This document shows, piece after piece, positions 10,882-20,395 of a stretch of DNA of 64,000 nucleotides. Under the pieces are notes generated by a model. That model was not told where the DNA came from. It worked only from the letters and a program-made list of their open reading frames with translations, and ran no database searches. Location of the stretch: assembly GCA_963383645.1 (NCBI GenBank), contig OY726576.1:9414102-9478101 (forward strand). Direction: 5' to 3'. Position numbers and translations under genes: made by a program. Origin of the DNA: Muscardinus avellanarius (lineage: Eukaryota; Chordata; Mammalia; Rodentia; Gliridae). Position 1 is the first letter of the stretch, and every line of letters begins with the position of its first letter.

Positions 10882-10999
10882 CTGGCCGGAAGGACCGTGG
10901 TCACCACTTGAGAGCTTGAGGGTTGGGGGGAGAAAACTTGGGGGAAACAGAGGGATCCTCATGGCAAGTTTCCGACAAGAATGAGGAGGAACCTTCCCC
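10882..10999 (-). CDS. PLCB1: PLCB1 alternative exon, PLC-beta-1b C-terminus
   Basis: This is a 118-nt cassette exon. On the minus strand an acceptor with a good pyrimidine tract (tttttttcccacacag) is followed, in the phase left by exon 28298-28384, by 32 codons beginning GEGSSSFLSETCHED and ending NPQALKW, then TGA at 10901-10903. The remembered human 1b tail is the same length and nearly identical; here I see K for N and S for T at two positions in the PSVSP-FSPPNP segment. The stop lies 19 nt before a CAG|gtagga donor, so inclusion replaces the 75-residue 1a tail by this 32-residue one and the next exon becomes 3' UTR. Known biology: 1a and 1b differ only here, and the tails affect partner binding and localisation. 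The call is firm for coding; inclusion in this species is inferred. Confidence 0.93.
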
Positions 11000-11447
11000 C
11001 TGTGTGGGAAAAAAAGGGAGGCTGTCATTTTATGGCAATGAAATTGCTTTCTAAGTCACCTAGTTTGGGAGGTCTCTTGGTGTCCCCTGAAATAGAGATT
11101 ATCACCTCTGACTGCCTTTCGCTCTCCTCAGGCCTTCAGGGTGAAATGGTACCCAGCCTACCAGAGATAGGATGGAAGTGACAATCGACTTCTCCTTGGT
11201 CCCTCCCCATCCTCTCCAGGGATTTGAGATGAAGTATGATCACAACTCTTACTTTCAAAAAATTCTCCCAGTGCCTCCACCATCAAGAGACCAAAGAGAA
11301 GATGATTTTGAATGATTGGCAGCTTTTGTTCAGTGGAACAATGTAGCTGAAATGGCTCTACTTTTCTCCCCCAAAGAGAGAAATATTTTTAATGCAAAGT
11401 CAAGGTTATTAGCACTCTCTATAAACCACTCAAAAAAATATTTCTTG

Positions 11448-11543
11448 GTGCTCATTTCAGTAGCACTTACACTATAATCACAGAGAAGATGAGCATGTCC
11501 CCTGAGCAAGTTGATGTGTGAATTCATGAAGCATTCCACATTT
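11448..11543 (+). pseudogene. U6 snRNA retro-pseudogene
   Basis: It aligns by eye along nearly the whole of U6: gtgctcatttcagtagcac, then cagagaagatgagcatgtcc, cctgagcaagttgatg and tcatgaagcattccacattt. Several core positions are changed and about 10 bases are missing after the 5' stem, so it is a pseudogene. An A-rich stretch follows (tttaaaaaaacc). Confidence 0.88.
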
Positions 11544-12850
11544 AAAAAAACCAAAATAGCTATTGAGCACCAACTATATACCATTCATTGTCCTTGGGAG
11601 TCTGGAACGCAGAGCCTTCAGCAAGCACAGAGAAGAAAGCGGCCAAACTCTTTTCCTTGTGAAGCTCATGCCCTGATAGGAAGGACCAACCCTGAATGGC
11701 ATACTTAGGAAAAAAGTATATAATTTAAGGAGAGAATGACGTGATAGGCGCTAGAAGAAACAGAGCTAGAAGAAACAGAAAGTAGAGTAAAAATAAAAAG
11801 GAGAAAGGAGACCAGAAATGGGAGGTAGCCAAGGGGGTTGCAGATTTAAGAGCATTGAAAAGCCTCTTTGAGAAAATAGCTTTGGAAACACTTGCAAGAC
11901 AGAAGACTGCCCAAGCAGGTACCTGGGAGATAAGGAAACAACTGATACTCCAGGTATAATATATACAGAGGATCCAGGTATAATACATAAAGCGGATCGA
12001 CTGTCCAAACCAGGGGAATGGAAGGGATAGAGATGGGACCCAGAAACCACTCTGCAGCCAGCAAGGAGCCTACTGTGGCCTGAGCAAAGAGAAAGTCAAT
12101 GAAGGTCAATGACAAGATACAGGGAGGGTGGTTGGATAACATGGGGTCTTGTAAATGTTTACTCCAAGGGAGCCAAGAGCTGCTGGGTCTTGAATAGGGG
12201 AGGGGTCTGCTTCCAAAAATGGTTCTGGCTGTTGTGCTGGGAAGAGATGGTGAGTGGACTCACATGGTAGTGGGAGCACCAGTTAGGAGGCCAGCTGGAA
12301 ATATCGGTGAGAGATGGTGTTGGCGTTGGCTAAGGCGTTTGTGCTACAATAGATACCTTAGCCATTATAGTATATATACCTCTTAACTGCCTTATGATTT
12401 TTTAAAGTTTTAGTGTTTCTTGGTCTTACTTAAAACAAAGGCATAATGATATATTGAAGACTTACAACTGTGTCAGTTGATTTTCATGGAATATGTATAT
12501 AAAAGACTCAAGTGGTTGATTTGTTACACTAATTTGGCTTTAGTCAGAATACATGGAAAATAAAGATAACTCTTACTCTTAGCATTCTTTTTTTCCTATT
12601 TTGAACCTAAATTTTCTGCTTGGGTCCTTCTGCATTTGACCTCTTGTGACAGACTTTACTCTGACCTCTACACTCCACTTCATCGTATTTTTCAAAGCAC
12701 CTAATGTGTTTTCTCTTTGAATTTTTTTTTGCAAGTATTTATCTTGGTTTAAATTTGGACATCTTTTCCCTTAAAATGTTGACATCTAAACTAAAGTTAG
12801 GTAATAGTTTCCAGACATCAACTGAATTTTTATATAATTTGCTTTAAAAA

Positions 12851-12862
12851 TTGTGTGTGTGT

Positions 12863-12894
<32 letters not shown>
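12851..12894 (+). repeat. (GT)n microsatellite
   Basis: About 20 GT units with one TATG interruption. The PLCB1 transcript would carry (CA)n. Confidence 0.95.
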
Positions 12895-13058
12895 TTACTT
12901 TAAAATGAACTAGAGATATATTGAGCATAAAAAATCTAAAGAGTACTGGAAAATTCATAAAAAATCATTCATAATCACAGACATCCTGAAGTAGAAATAC
13001 ATGAACCCCAAAGCTCTGCCATCCATGGTTGTATAGAATATTCTGCATAGCAGGTAGG

Positions 13059-13301
13059 TGACAGGTTGGGTCCCTCCCTGCAGGGGTGGGACCTTAGAAA
13101 AGGAGGAGACTCTGCTGGGCATTCCTATGCATAGCCCCACCCACAAGACATAAACCTTAAGAGGAAGGGCATTTCTTCTCCAGCTGCGGAGGAGCTCGGA
13201 GTTCTCCAGGAGTGGTCCAGCCCCTATCTCCGAGAGAAGACCATGTTAAAACTCTTTTCCCGTACCCGGTCTCTCACCTTTTTCTGTGCTAAAACATAAC
13301 A
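13059..13301 (+). repeat. ERV 5' LTR
   Basis: 243 bases, starting tgacaggttgggtccc and ending aaaacataaca. It matches the 3' LTR along its length with about 30 differences by eye, and lacks a block of about 21 bases (between ctgggc and ttcctatg) present in the 3' copy. Confidence 0.95.
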
Positions 13302-13303
13302 TC

Positions 13304-13321
13304 TGGTGCCAAAACCTGGGA
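13304..13321 (+). other. ERV primer-binding-site-like sequence
   Basis: tggtgccaaaacctggga lies two bases after the LTR CA end, where a tRNA-primed minus-strand start is expected. It begins TGG as such sites do. I cannot firmly assign the primer tRNA. Confidence 0.7.
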
Positions 13322-13499
13322 CTATTACTTTATTTTATTTTAATTTTTAAAATAATTTCCTTCTGCCACTGCCGCAGCATGCACTGGGAGGCCTTGGTGG
13401 AAACTTCCGCCTGGATCTGCCGGGGTGCTTGATCCCCTGGGACCACTCCAGGACCACCTCTGCCCCAGGACCACCACCACCGCTGCCCCCTGGCTGCCC

Positions 13500-13945
13500 A
13501 GACCATAAGCTACTTCCTGGCCCCGCACTCTCTTCTGGAGAACTGGCAGCCATCTTCCCCAACCCTGCGTTCTCCAGGAGAACCAGCAGCTATCTTCCCC
13601 AGACCCACACTCTCTTCCTGAGGGCCGGTGGCCATCTTCCCTCCCCAAGCTCTGCTGACAGACGGCAGCCATCTGCCCCAGCCCCAGCCCCACACTCTCT
13701 TCCAGAGAGCCGGTGGCTATCTTCCTGAGCCGGCAGCCATCTTACCCAGGCCCAGCCCCACGCTCTCTTCTGGAGAGCCAGTGGCCATCTTCCCGGCCCT
13801 GCGCTCTGCCTGAGAGCCAGTGGCCAGCTTCCCCAGCCGCATGCCCTCCTTGAGACCCGGCGGCCAGCTTCCCCTGACACACCCTACACACGCTCAGAGC
13901 CGGTGGCCATCTCACCACCCAGCCAAGTCTTAGCGGCTATCTTAG
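13500..13945 (+). repeat. ERV leader with degenerate tandem repeats
   Basis: C/G-rich region between PBS and gag made of irregular units of roughly 40-55 bases resembling ctctcttctggagaaccggc followed by agccatcttcccc. The core GCCATCTT is exact at 13549, 13631, 13737 and 13784, with GCTATCTT at 13589, 13716 and 13936. Open frames across this region look like by-products of its composition. Confidence 0.75.
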
Positions 13946-14286
13946 ACCTCATCTGGCCCTGATTCCACCCAACAGCTCCACAGCGTGCCCTCCCGGCTCA
14001 GCGCTACAGTTTCAGTCAGCACTGGCTGATAACACTACTCTGTGGTAAGCTTCCCCTTCCTTGGACAAGCAGGTTCTGGCTTTTAGCCTCTTCCGGACTT
14101 GGGCTCATGGCTGTTAAATAACCCCAAATATTTGGTGTCCAAGTTCTCCAAGGGTCGCCAGGCTGCCCTATGATTGTGTAAAGGGAATGGAGACGACCTT
14201 CTCTAACACAACCATGCTGTTTCCGGATGTTAAGCAGAATCTTGGGATGCCAAATTCCTGATTTCGTCTTCACCTGCTGACCAGTC

Positions 14287-15192
14287 ATGGGGGGAAGCCA
14301 GCCATCCAAAATAGACTCCCAATCCACACTAGGCCATGTTCTGGTTAATCTCCAGACTCTAGGTTTATCCGGGGAACTGTGCCCCGAGCGGCTCATATTT
14401 TTCTGCACAAACGTCTGGCCCACTTATGAGTTGGGTAATGGTTCTTGGTGGCCTGAGATGGGTACCTTAGATCTTAAAATGTTGACTGATCTCAGTAACT
14501 TTGGCAAAGAGGCAGGCAAATGGTCAGAGGTTATGTACGTACAGGCTTTTCTGTGTATGCATTCCTGGCTTTCCCTTTCCACCCCTCCTGGCTCTACTGC
14601 TCCAGTCATGCTTGCTGTGGATTCCCTCCAGCCACAGCTACCATCATAGTCACCACGTGGCAACTCACATGCACTACGTGATGGTCTTTCTGGGTCACAG
14701 GCCTGTAATTCTGCTGACTCACGGTCACCATTCTGTGATGACACGTGGATGCCAGAATCTAACCTGGCCGAGTTACAGGCCCTATTTCCTGACAACCCTG
14801 ACCCACAAGACCTCTTCTTACTACCGAGGTCGTCATCTTATTCCGGGGCAGCCTCCCATTCTAACCCACTCCTTTCTCCCCCGCCTTTCTCCCTTAAGGG
14901 ACCAACCCTTACCTCCCCCTTCCCTACCCCTGTAGGTCACCCAACCCATTCCAGACACTCCCCACCTTCTCTCTTGGCCCTGCTTTGTGAGGTGGCTGGT
15001 GCAAAAGGCAGGGTCCGGGTCCATGTTCCTTTTTCCCTTCCTGACCTTGCTCAACTTCAAAGGAGACTGGGTTCTTTTTCTGCCAACCCCTCTGGTTTTA
15101 TTAAGGAATTACAACATATTGTACAAGCATATAATTTAACTTGGCGGGATCTTCATGTCATTCTAACCTCCTCTTTAACTCCAGACGAATGA
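14287..15192 (+). pseudogene. ERV gag remnant (matrix and capsid start)
   Basis: One reading frame with a stop at 14647-14649. The first part starts with Met-Gly-Gly, a possible myristoylation site, and has a matrix-like stretch (LCPERLIFFCTNVWPTYEL). The second part, from about 14749, has a proline-rich linker and then a capsid N-terminus (VRVHVPFSLPDLAQLQRRLG, later YNLTWRDLHVIL). The frame ends at 15190-15192; some capsid-like sequence continues after the stop, then the nucleocapsid region is absent. Broken and non-functional. Confidence 0.85.
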
Positions 15193-15369
15193 GATCGTAT
15201 TCTTAAGGCTGCCAGGGAATGGTCCAATCAGACTCACCTAACCAGTCCACAGCTCCCTACCGGAACAGCTGCAGTTCCTTCTGAAGATCCCCACTGGGAT
15301 TATAATGACAGGGGTCAGGGAATAAAAAAGACAAAACACATAATACTATGCCTTCAAGCTGAGCTTCAA

Positions 15370-15660
15370 ACTCTCCAGGTAGCCAGTAAGCCAATGTCCT
15401 TCTTGATTGATACGGTAGCTACTTACTCTGTTCTCCCTTCCTTCTCAGGACCTAGTTTCCTTTCCCAAATCGCAGTTCAGGGGATTGATGACATGCTCTC
15501 TTCCACTTAATACAGGCCCCCTTTTATGCCATTTACAGACCTTTATGGTCTACCATCCATTCCTAATTATCCCTTCATGTTTTTACCCCCCTTTTTAGGT
15601 AGAGACTTTTTAACCAAAATTGGGGCTGAACTTTCATTTAATTTCCCCATGGCTTCTGTT
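15370..15660 (+). pseudogene. ERV protease remnant
   Basis: A retroviral aspartic protease signature is seen as FLIDTVATYSVLPS, where the catalytic D-T-G triad has become D-T-V. A second landmark, FLGRDFLTKIGAELSF, matches the end of gammaretroviral protease. The two lie in a frame broken by stops and shifts. Confidence 0.75.
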
Positions 15661-16560
15661 TCCTCTAATATACTTTTAATGGTTGCAGCTACAGTTGATG
15701 ACCGGGAAGCCAAACCTCCCCTTCCAATAGATTTGGTTGACCCTCTAGTATGGGATACCACCACCCCAGTCCAGATTTTCCTACATGACCCCACTATTTT
15801 CCCTGCCCACTCCCAGTTTCCCATATCCCTCCTTCACTGACATGGGCTTAAACCCATTATTTCTCATCTCCTGGCCCAGGGACTGCTTATTCCTACTAAT
15901 TCTCCTTATAATATCCCCATTCTCCCAGTTAAAAAACCTAATGGGACTTATCATTTAGTCCAGGATCTCCATTTAATTAATGACGCAGTAGTCCCAATCC
16001 ACCCAATTGTCCCTAATCCCTTACCCTCTTATCTCAGATTCCCCCAATACCACCCACTTTTCAGTTCTCAACTTAAAGAATGTGTTTCATATAATTTATC
16101 TGCATCATGAATTGTACCCCCTTTTTGCCTCCACTTGGGAGGACCCCAATACCCAGGTTGCTCAACAACTAACCTGAACTGGCCTCCCCCAGGGTTTTCG
16201 AGATAGCCCACACCTGTTTGGACAGGCTCTAGCACAGGACCTCCTCCAGTGCCCCTTGGAGCCTAGTTCTCTGTTATAATATGTGGATGAACTTTTACTT
16301 TGTAGCCCCTCCCTAGAAGTATCCAAATAGCACACAGCCCTTCTCCTTAATTTCCTTGGAAGTAGGGGTTACAGGGTGGCTCCACATAAAGCCCAGTTAT
16401 CAGTGCCTGAGGTGCGGTATTTAGGCCCACATCTCACCCCAAACACCCAAGGACTAACTGTTGACCAGGTCAAGGCCTTACGAGACTTGCAGCCACCCAC
16501 CTCAGCAGACCAGATCCAATCTTTCTTGAGTTTTATAGGATTTTTTCTGACCAGCTTTTA
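15661..16560 (+). pseudogene. ERV reverse transcriptase remnant
   Basis: RT landmarks appear in order: ILPVKKPNGTYHLVQDL near 15920, GLPQGFRDSPHLFGQ near 16190, and YVDE at 16280-16291 where an active RT has YVDD. There are several in-frame stops (one at 15838-15840, one immediately before YVDE). The thumb-like FLSFIGFF end near 16545 is followed directly by integrase sequence, so RNase H and the integrase N-terminus are deleted. Confidence 0.85.
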
Positions 16561-16564
16561 TTTC

Positions 16565-17133
16565 TAAGGTTACTCAACAGGAGGCACAAGCTCTTGGCAT
16601 TTCATGCAAGCTCTACATCCCATATCAAACACAGTCATCAGGAAAGGTAGAAAAAAATGAGTGGGATCCCTAAAAACCACCTAACAAAACTCTCTCTAGA
16701 GCTGTGAGTATAATGGTCTGGACTCCTGCCACTAGCTCTGGACCATATAAGGGCCACCCCTCAAAGCCCCACCTTTATGAGCCCCTTTGCATTGCTATAC
16801 AGTCACCCTTTCCTGCCTAATCACGCTCTCCCTTCAGATCCCCCTCCTTTGGCTTCCTATCTTCCTCACTTATCTTTTCTCAGGCACCTTCTTAAAGAAC
16901 ATGCTGATTGGTATCTTCCCCAAACCAGGACTGAAAAAGCAGCTCCATACCCTGCAGTCAAGGCCCTTAAGCCAGGAGATCAAGTCCTCCTCAAGTCACT
17001 TCAACCAAAACATCTCCAACCACGGTGGACTGGGCCCTTCACAGTGATCCTCACCACACCTACCGCAGCCAAACTGCTAGGGAACCCCAACTGGCATCAT
17101 CTTATCCAACTAAAAAGGGCTCCATTAAAATAG
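16565..17133 (+). pseudogene. ERV integrase C-terminal remnant
   Basis: It begins with the end of the integrase core (ISCKLYIPYQTQSSGKVEK). After stops and a shift an open stretch (16777-17133) contains ALKPGDQVLLKSL and the GPF-type C-terminal motif PRWTGPFTVILTTPTAAKLL. It resembles the class I gammaretroviral integrase tail. Confidence 0.8.
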
Positions 17134-17141
17134 CCCCATGA

Positions 17142-17466
17142 CAAATTCTCTTGCACAGTGTTGGGGCCTACTAAGCTTCATTTTTCTCGGCATAATTCTC
17201 TTTGATGTTTTAATTTAGCAGATCCACTCTTTCACATACTATGGTACTCTCCTGTTTGGATGCCATACTGCCATAACTCCCCATTGCTAATGTCTCCTCG
17301 AGCACACATCATCAAGCTGTCCAGGGTAACCTCAGACTCACGCTGTAGCCATACTCCCACCTGCCCACTTCTGGAGGACCCGACCTCTCCCGGCCAAGGG
17401 GCCCCCTTACAATGTCCCTTGACAGCAGGAAGTAGTTTAAGATTTGAATCTCTGCTCATTAACACC
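17142..17466 (+). pseudogene. ERV env-region remnant
   Basis: A short Met-initiated hydrophobic stretch near 17142-17215 could be an env signal peptide. The remaining 250 bases up to the purine tract show no surface or transmembrane landmark, so nearly all env is deleted. Weak call, based on position. Confidence 0.4.
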
Positions 17467-17478
17467 AAAAGGGTGGGA
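17467..17478 (+). other. ERV polypurine tract
   Basis: aaaagggtggga immediately precedes the TG start of the 3' LTR, the expected place for plus-strand priming. One T interrupts the purines. Confidence 0.75.
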
Positions 17479-17743
17479 TGATAGTTTGGGTCCCTCCTTG
17501 CAGGGGCAAGACCTTAGAAAAGGAGGAGACTCTGCTGGGCGATATCATGAGAGGGGCGGTGTTCCTATGTGTAGTCCCACCCACAAGATGTAAACCTTAA
17601 GAGGAAGGGCATTTCCTCTCCAGAGGCAGAGGGGCTCGGAGGTCTCCAGGAGCGGTCCAGCCCCTATCCCTGAGAGAAGACCACATTAAAATTCTTTTCC
17701 TATATCCGTTCTCTCTCACCTTTTTCTGTGCCAAAACCTAACA
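17479..17743 (+). repeat. ERV 3' LTR
   Basis: 265 bases, tgatagtttgggtccc to ccaaaacctaaca. It carries a block of about 21 bases missing from the 5' LTR and ATTAAA at 17685-17690, a possible poly(A) signal on the plus strand. Confidence 0.95.
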
Positions 17744-18233
17744 GTAGGAAGATGAAGTCCCATGTTGTCAAATCCCATCCCATCCTATTCTTGATGGTAG
17801 GTAGAGTCTGAACTCCAGGGCACACTACCCTCTACTCTAGCAGGTGTGTGTGTGTGGGGGGGGGTTTACTCTTCTGATCCTCTGTCTTCTGTCTAGTACA
17901 TCTATTCTCATATGCCTACATTATCTCATCCTCAGGAAAGAAAAATTTGGAAAAGGTGGGAAAAAGACTGATGAGGAAAAAGGAAGAAGAAATAATGGAT
18001 TTCTCATTATAGTTGGTTTAATTGCAAACTCAGTTGCCTTCTAGGGGCCAACAAACGACAGAAATCCATGAAACAGCCTAGGAGTACCGCAGGGGCCTAT
18101 GGAGTTGTCTCTTTGCAGTTCTAGAGATGTGTTCGTTTGTTTCTATTGTAGTTATATAGCCTACTTTTTCAAGAAAAAATAGATACTTTTAAAAATAAAA
18201 ATGTTTTCAATTTTTATAATATAAATTGCTTGT

Positions 18234-18830
18234 ATTTATTTTTTAAATGCTTTTACTGGTGCATTGTAGTCTCACATCATGATGTAGTTCAGAGTGATAG
18301 TGGTGTACATGCACACAGCTCTTGGTGAGCCTCCCCCTGGCGCCTGCTCTCTCCCCTCTTCCCACCCTCCCCATACATAATATTGAGATTAGCATTTGTA
18401 TTCTCTCATATGTCAGTGGAATGTCTCCTTTGTTAATTCTCTCTCCTCCCACCATAAATCTCCCCTAGACCACCTCCCTTGCCCCACTGGGGCTGCTCTT
18501 CCATTACCTAAAGCCCCTCTTTTGTCAGGATTACTCCCTACATTCTCCATATGAGAGAAAACGTATAACCTTTCACTTTCTGTGACTAGCTAATCTCACT
18601 GAACAAATGTTCCGGGTCCATCCATTTTCCTGCAAATGATAAGACTGTTCTTTTTTTTTTTTTTTTGCTGAATAGAATTCTGTTGTGTGCATATCCCATA
18701 ATTTGGTAATCCATTCATCTGTTGATGGTCATCTGGGTTGGCTCTATAACTTGGCTATTGTGAATTGTGCCGCTATAAACATGGATTTGCATGCATCTCT
18801 GTAATACTCTGATTTCAGTCCCTTTTTTAA
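18234..18830 (-). mobile_element. L1 3' end fragment
   Basis: The plus strand starts with tgcattgtagtctcacatca (L1 3' terminus reversed), passes a C/T-rich 3' UTR, and reaches the reversed end of ORF2 (tgttgatggtcatctgggtt, ggctattgtgaattgtgccg). It includes a T run at 18651-18666. Confidence 0.85.
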
Positions 18831-19268
18831 AACAACATTGTGATGGTTTTGTAATGTGCCAACTTGGCTTAGCTAAAGTATTTTCCCCAAGTTTTCCTTT
18901 CTCTAGGCTTTCAGTCCTAGTGGATTGTATGGAGAGTTGGAGGGTTGATGAGGGGACAGCAGTCATTTTATAACACTAAGGCACTGTTACTGCTCTGTCC
19001 ATTTGCTGGGTCCTTGAAAAGCAGCAGCTCTGTCAGCAATCCCTTCCCTTCCCCTCGGGTAGTTAGTTGTTCTGACTCCTGGGCCAGGTATGTGTATGCA
19101 TATTCAATTCTGTGAGAGTCTCAGCTTCTGCAGGTTACTTCAGTCACCAAGCCTGTTTGTTCATCTTACCTTCCTAACTGCCTTTCTTCCCGAGTTGAAC
19201 GTTACATGAGAAGACAGCCTTTTGAGAGCATGGTCAGCCCCCATGACTGTGTAAACCAACTCCATGCA

Positions 19269-19308
<40 letters not shown>
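19269..19308 (+). repeat. (CA)n microsatellite
   Basis: About 20 CA units. Confidence 0.96.
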
Positions 19309-19310
<2 letters not shown>

Positions 19311-20194
19311 CTACTGACTATGCCTCTCTAGTTGAATTTTTACTAATATAGACATTAGCTAATTTAAAATTTCTAGAAATATCATGTGGGGACTTTCTCT
19401 TATAATGGCTGCTTGGGCTATTTGGACTAGCCTTCCCATGGAAAACCATTTTAAAAAAAGGCAGATTTGAATTAAATCTATCTTTTTTAAAGACTATAGG
19501 AACCATAATATTTAAAGAAGAATCAGAGTCATACTTAAAGGACCATTGAACCAAGACAATAAGCAAGAAAGCTGTCTTTGCCATGATGAATTTCTGCTAA
19601 TGCTTCAAATTCCTTTGACAGCCTTAAAAGACAAAGACCCTATACTCTAAACATGGTGCCTACCCAGATTGAGGAATTTCATAGAACCTTCTCTGCAGCA
19701 AGCTAGAACACACAGATTTGCAAATTTTAAAATAAATAAAACTTGTAAAAATAACAAAATACCAAATCTGAAATTAAAAACACAGTGAGTGAGCAGAATA
19801 GATATTTCAATGAAGAATTAGTGCATTTGAAGGTCAGAAAAAATTTGTCCACAGGGCAGCACAGAGACAAAAAGATGAAACTCACTGAATAGTTAAGAGA
19901 TAGAGTCAGACAGTATATTAGATTTCATAAGTTAATATTTTCAAAAAAATCACAAAGGAAGAATAAAGTGTTGGACAGTAGCCACTATTTGATGACATAA
20001 CAGCTGTGAGATTTTATAAAACTTTAAAAAGTTATCTACTTAGCCACTTCAAACACATAATTAAATATAGAGAAAATGTATAAAATATAAGAAACATTCT
20101 AAATGTAGAGTCAAAGGGAAGGGCAAGTACAAATTATGGTAAAAAAAAAAAAAAACCTACACTAACAGTTATCTTAAAAATAGTAGAGGCTAGA

Positions 20195-20395
20195 GCTGGA
20201 CAGGGTGGAGCAGATTTGTATTCCCAGAATTTGGGAGGCTGAGACAGGAGGTTCGCGGTTCGAGGACAGCCTCAGCTACTTAGTGAGGCCCTTTGCAATA
20301 CAGTGAAATCTTGTTTTAAAATAAAGAATAAAAAATAGGACTGGGGGTGTAGTTTGAAGGTAGAATGCCCCTGGGTTCCATCCCTAGTGCCATAC
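20195..20395 (+). mobile_element. B1+ID dimeric SINE
   Basis: It reads gctggacagggtggagcaga ... gtttgaaggtagaatgcccc, with the ID-like half ending ccctagtgccatacatacat. Confidence 0.88.

Larger units (their letters stand above)
13059..17743 (+). mobile_element. Internally deleted class I endogenous retrovirus
   Basis: A 4.7-kb provirus in plus orientation, antisense to PLCB1. It is bounded by related LTRs (TG...CA ends), and GTAGG occurs on both sides (13054-13058 and 17744-17748) as a 5-bp target-site duplication. Order: LTR, PBS-like site, GC-rich leader, gag remnant, protease, RT, integrase end, short env-region remnant, purine tract, LTR. RNase H, most of integrase, nucleocapsid and nearly all env are missing. 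Stops and shifts occur throughout, so it cannot encode complete proteins. The gag and integrase tail suggest a gammaretrovirus-like (ERV1) family. Confidence 0.95.

Noticed and set aside
10586..10911. Overlapping Lys/Arg-rich frames on the plus strand
   Set aside because: They come from purine-rich intronic sequence and from the opposite strand of the 1b exon; no splice or domain support.
11448..11543. Functional U6 snRNA gene
   Set aside because: Core bases are changed and several are missing, and I see no convincing upstream TATA or PSE; a retro-pseudogene is the better call.
13340..13880. GC-rich block with long open frames on both strands, candidate CpG island or new gene
   Set aside because: It lies between ERV PBS and gag, is built of degenerate repeats, and the frames have no start context or domain.
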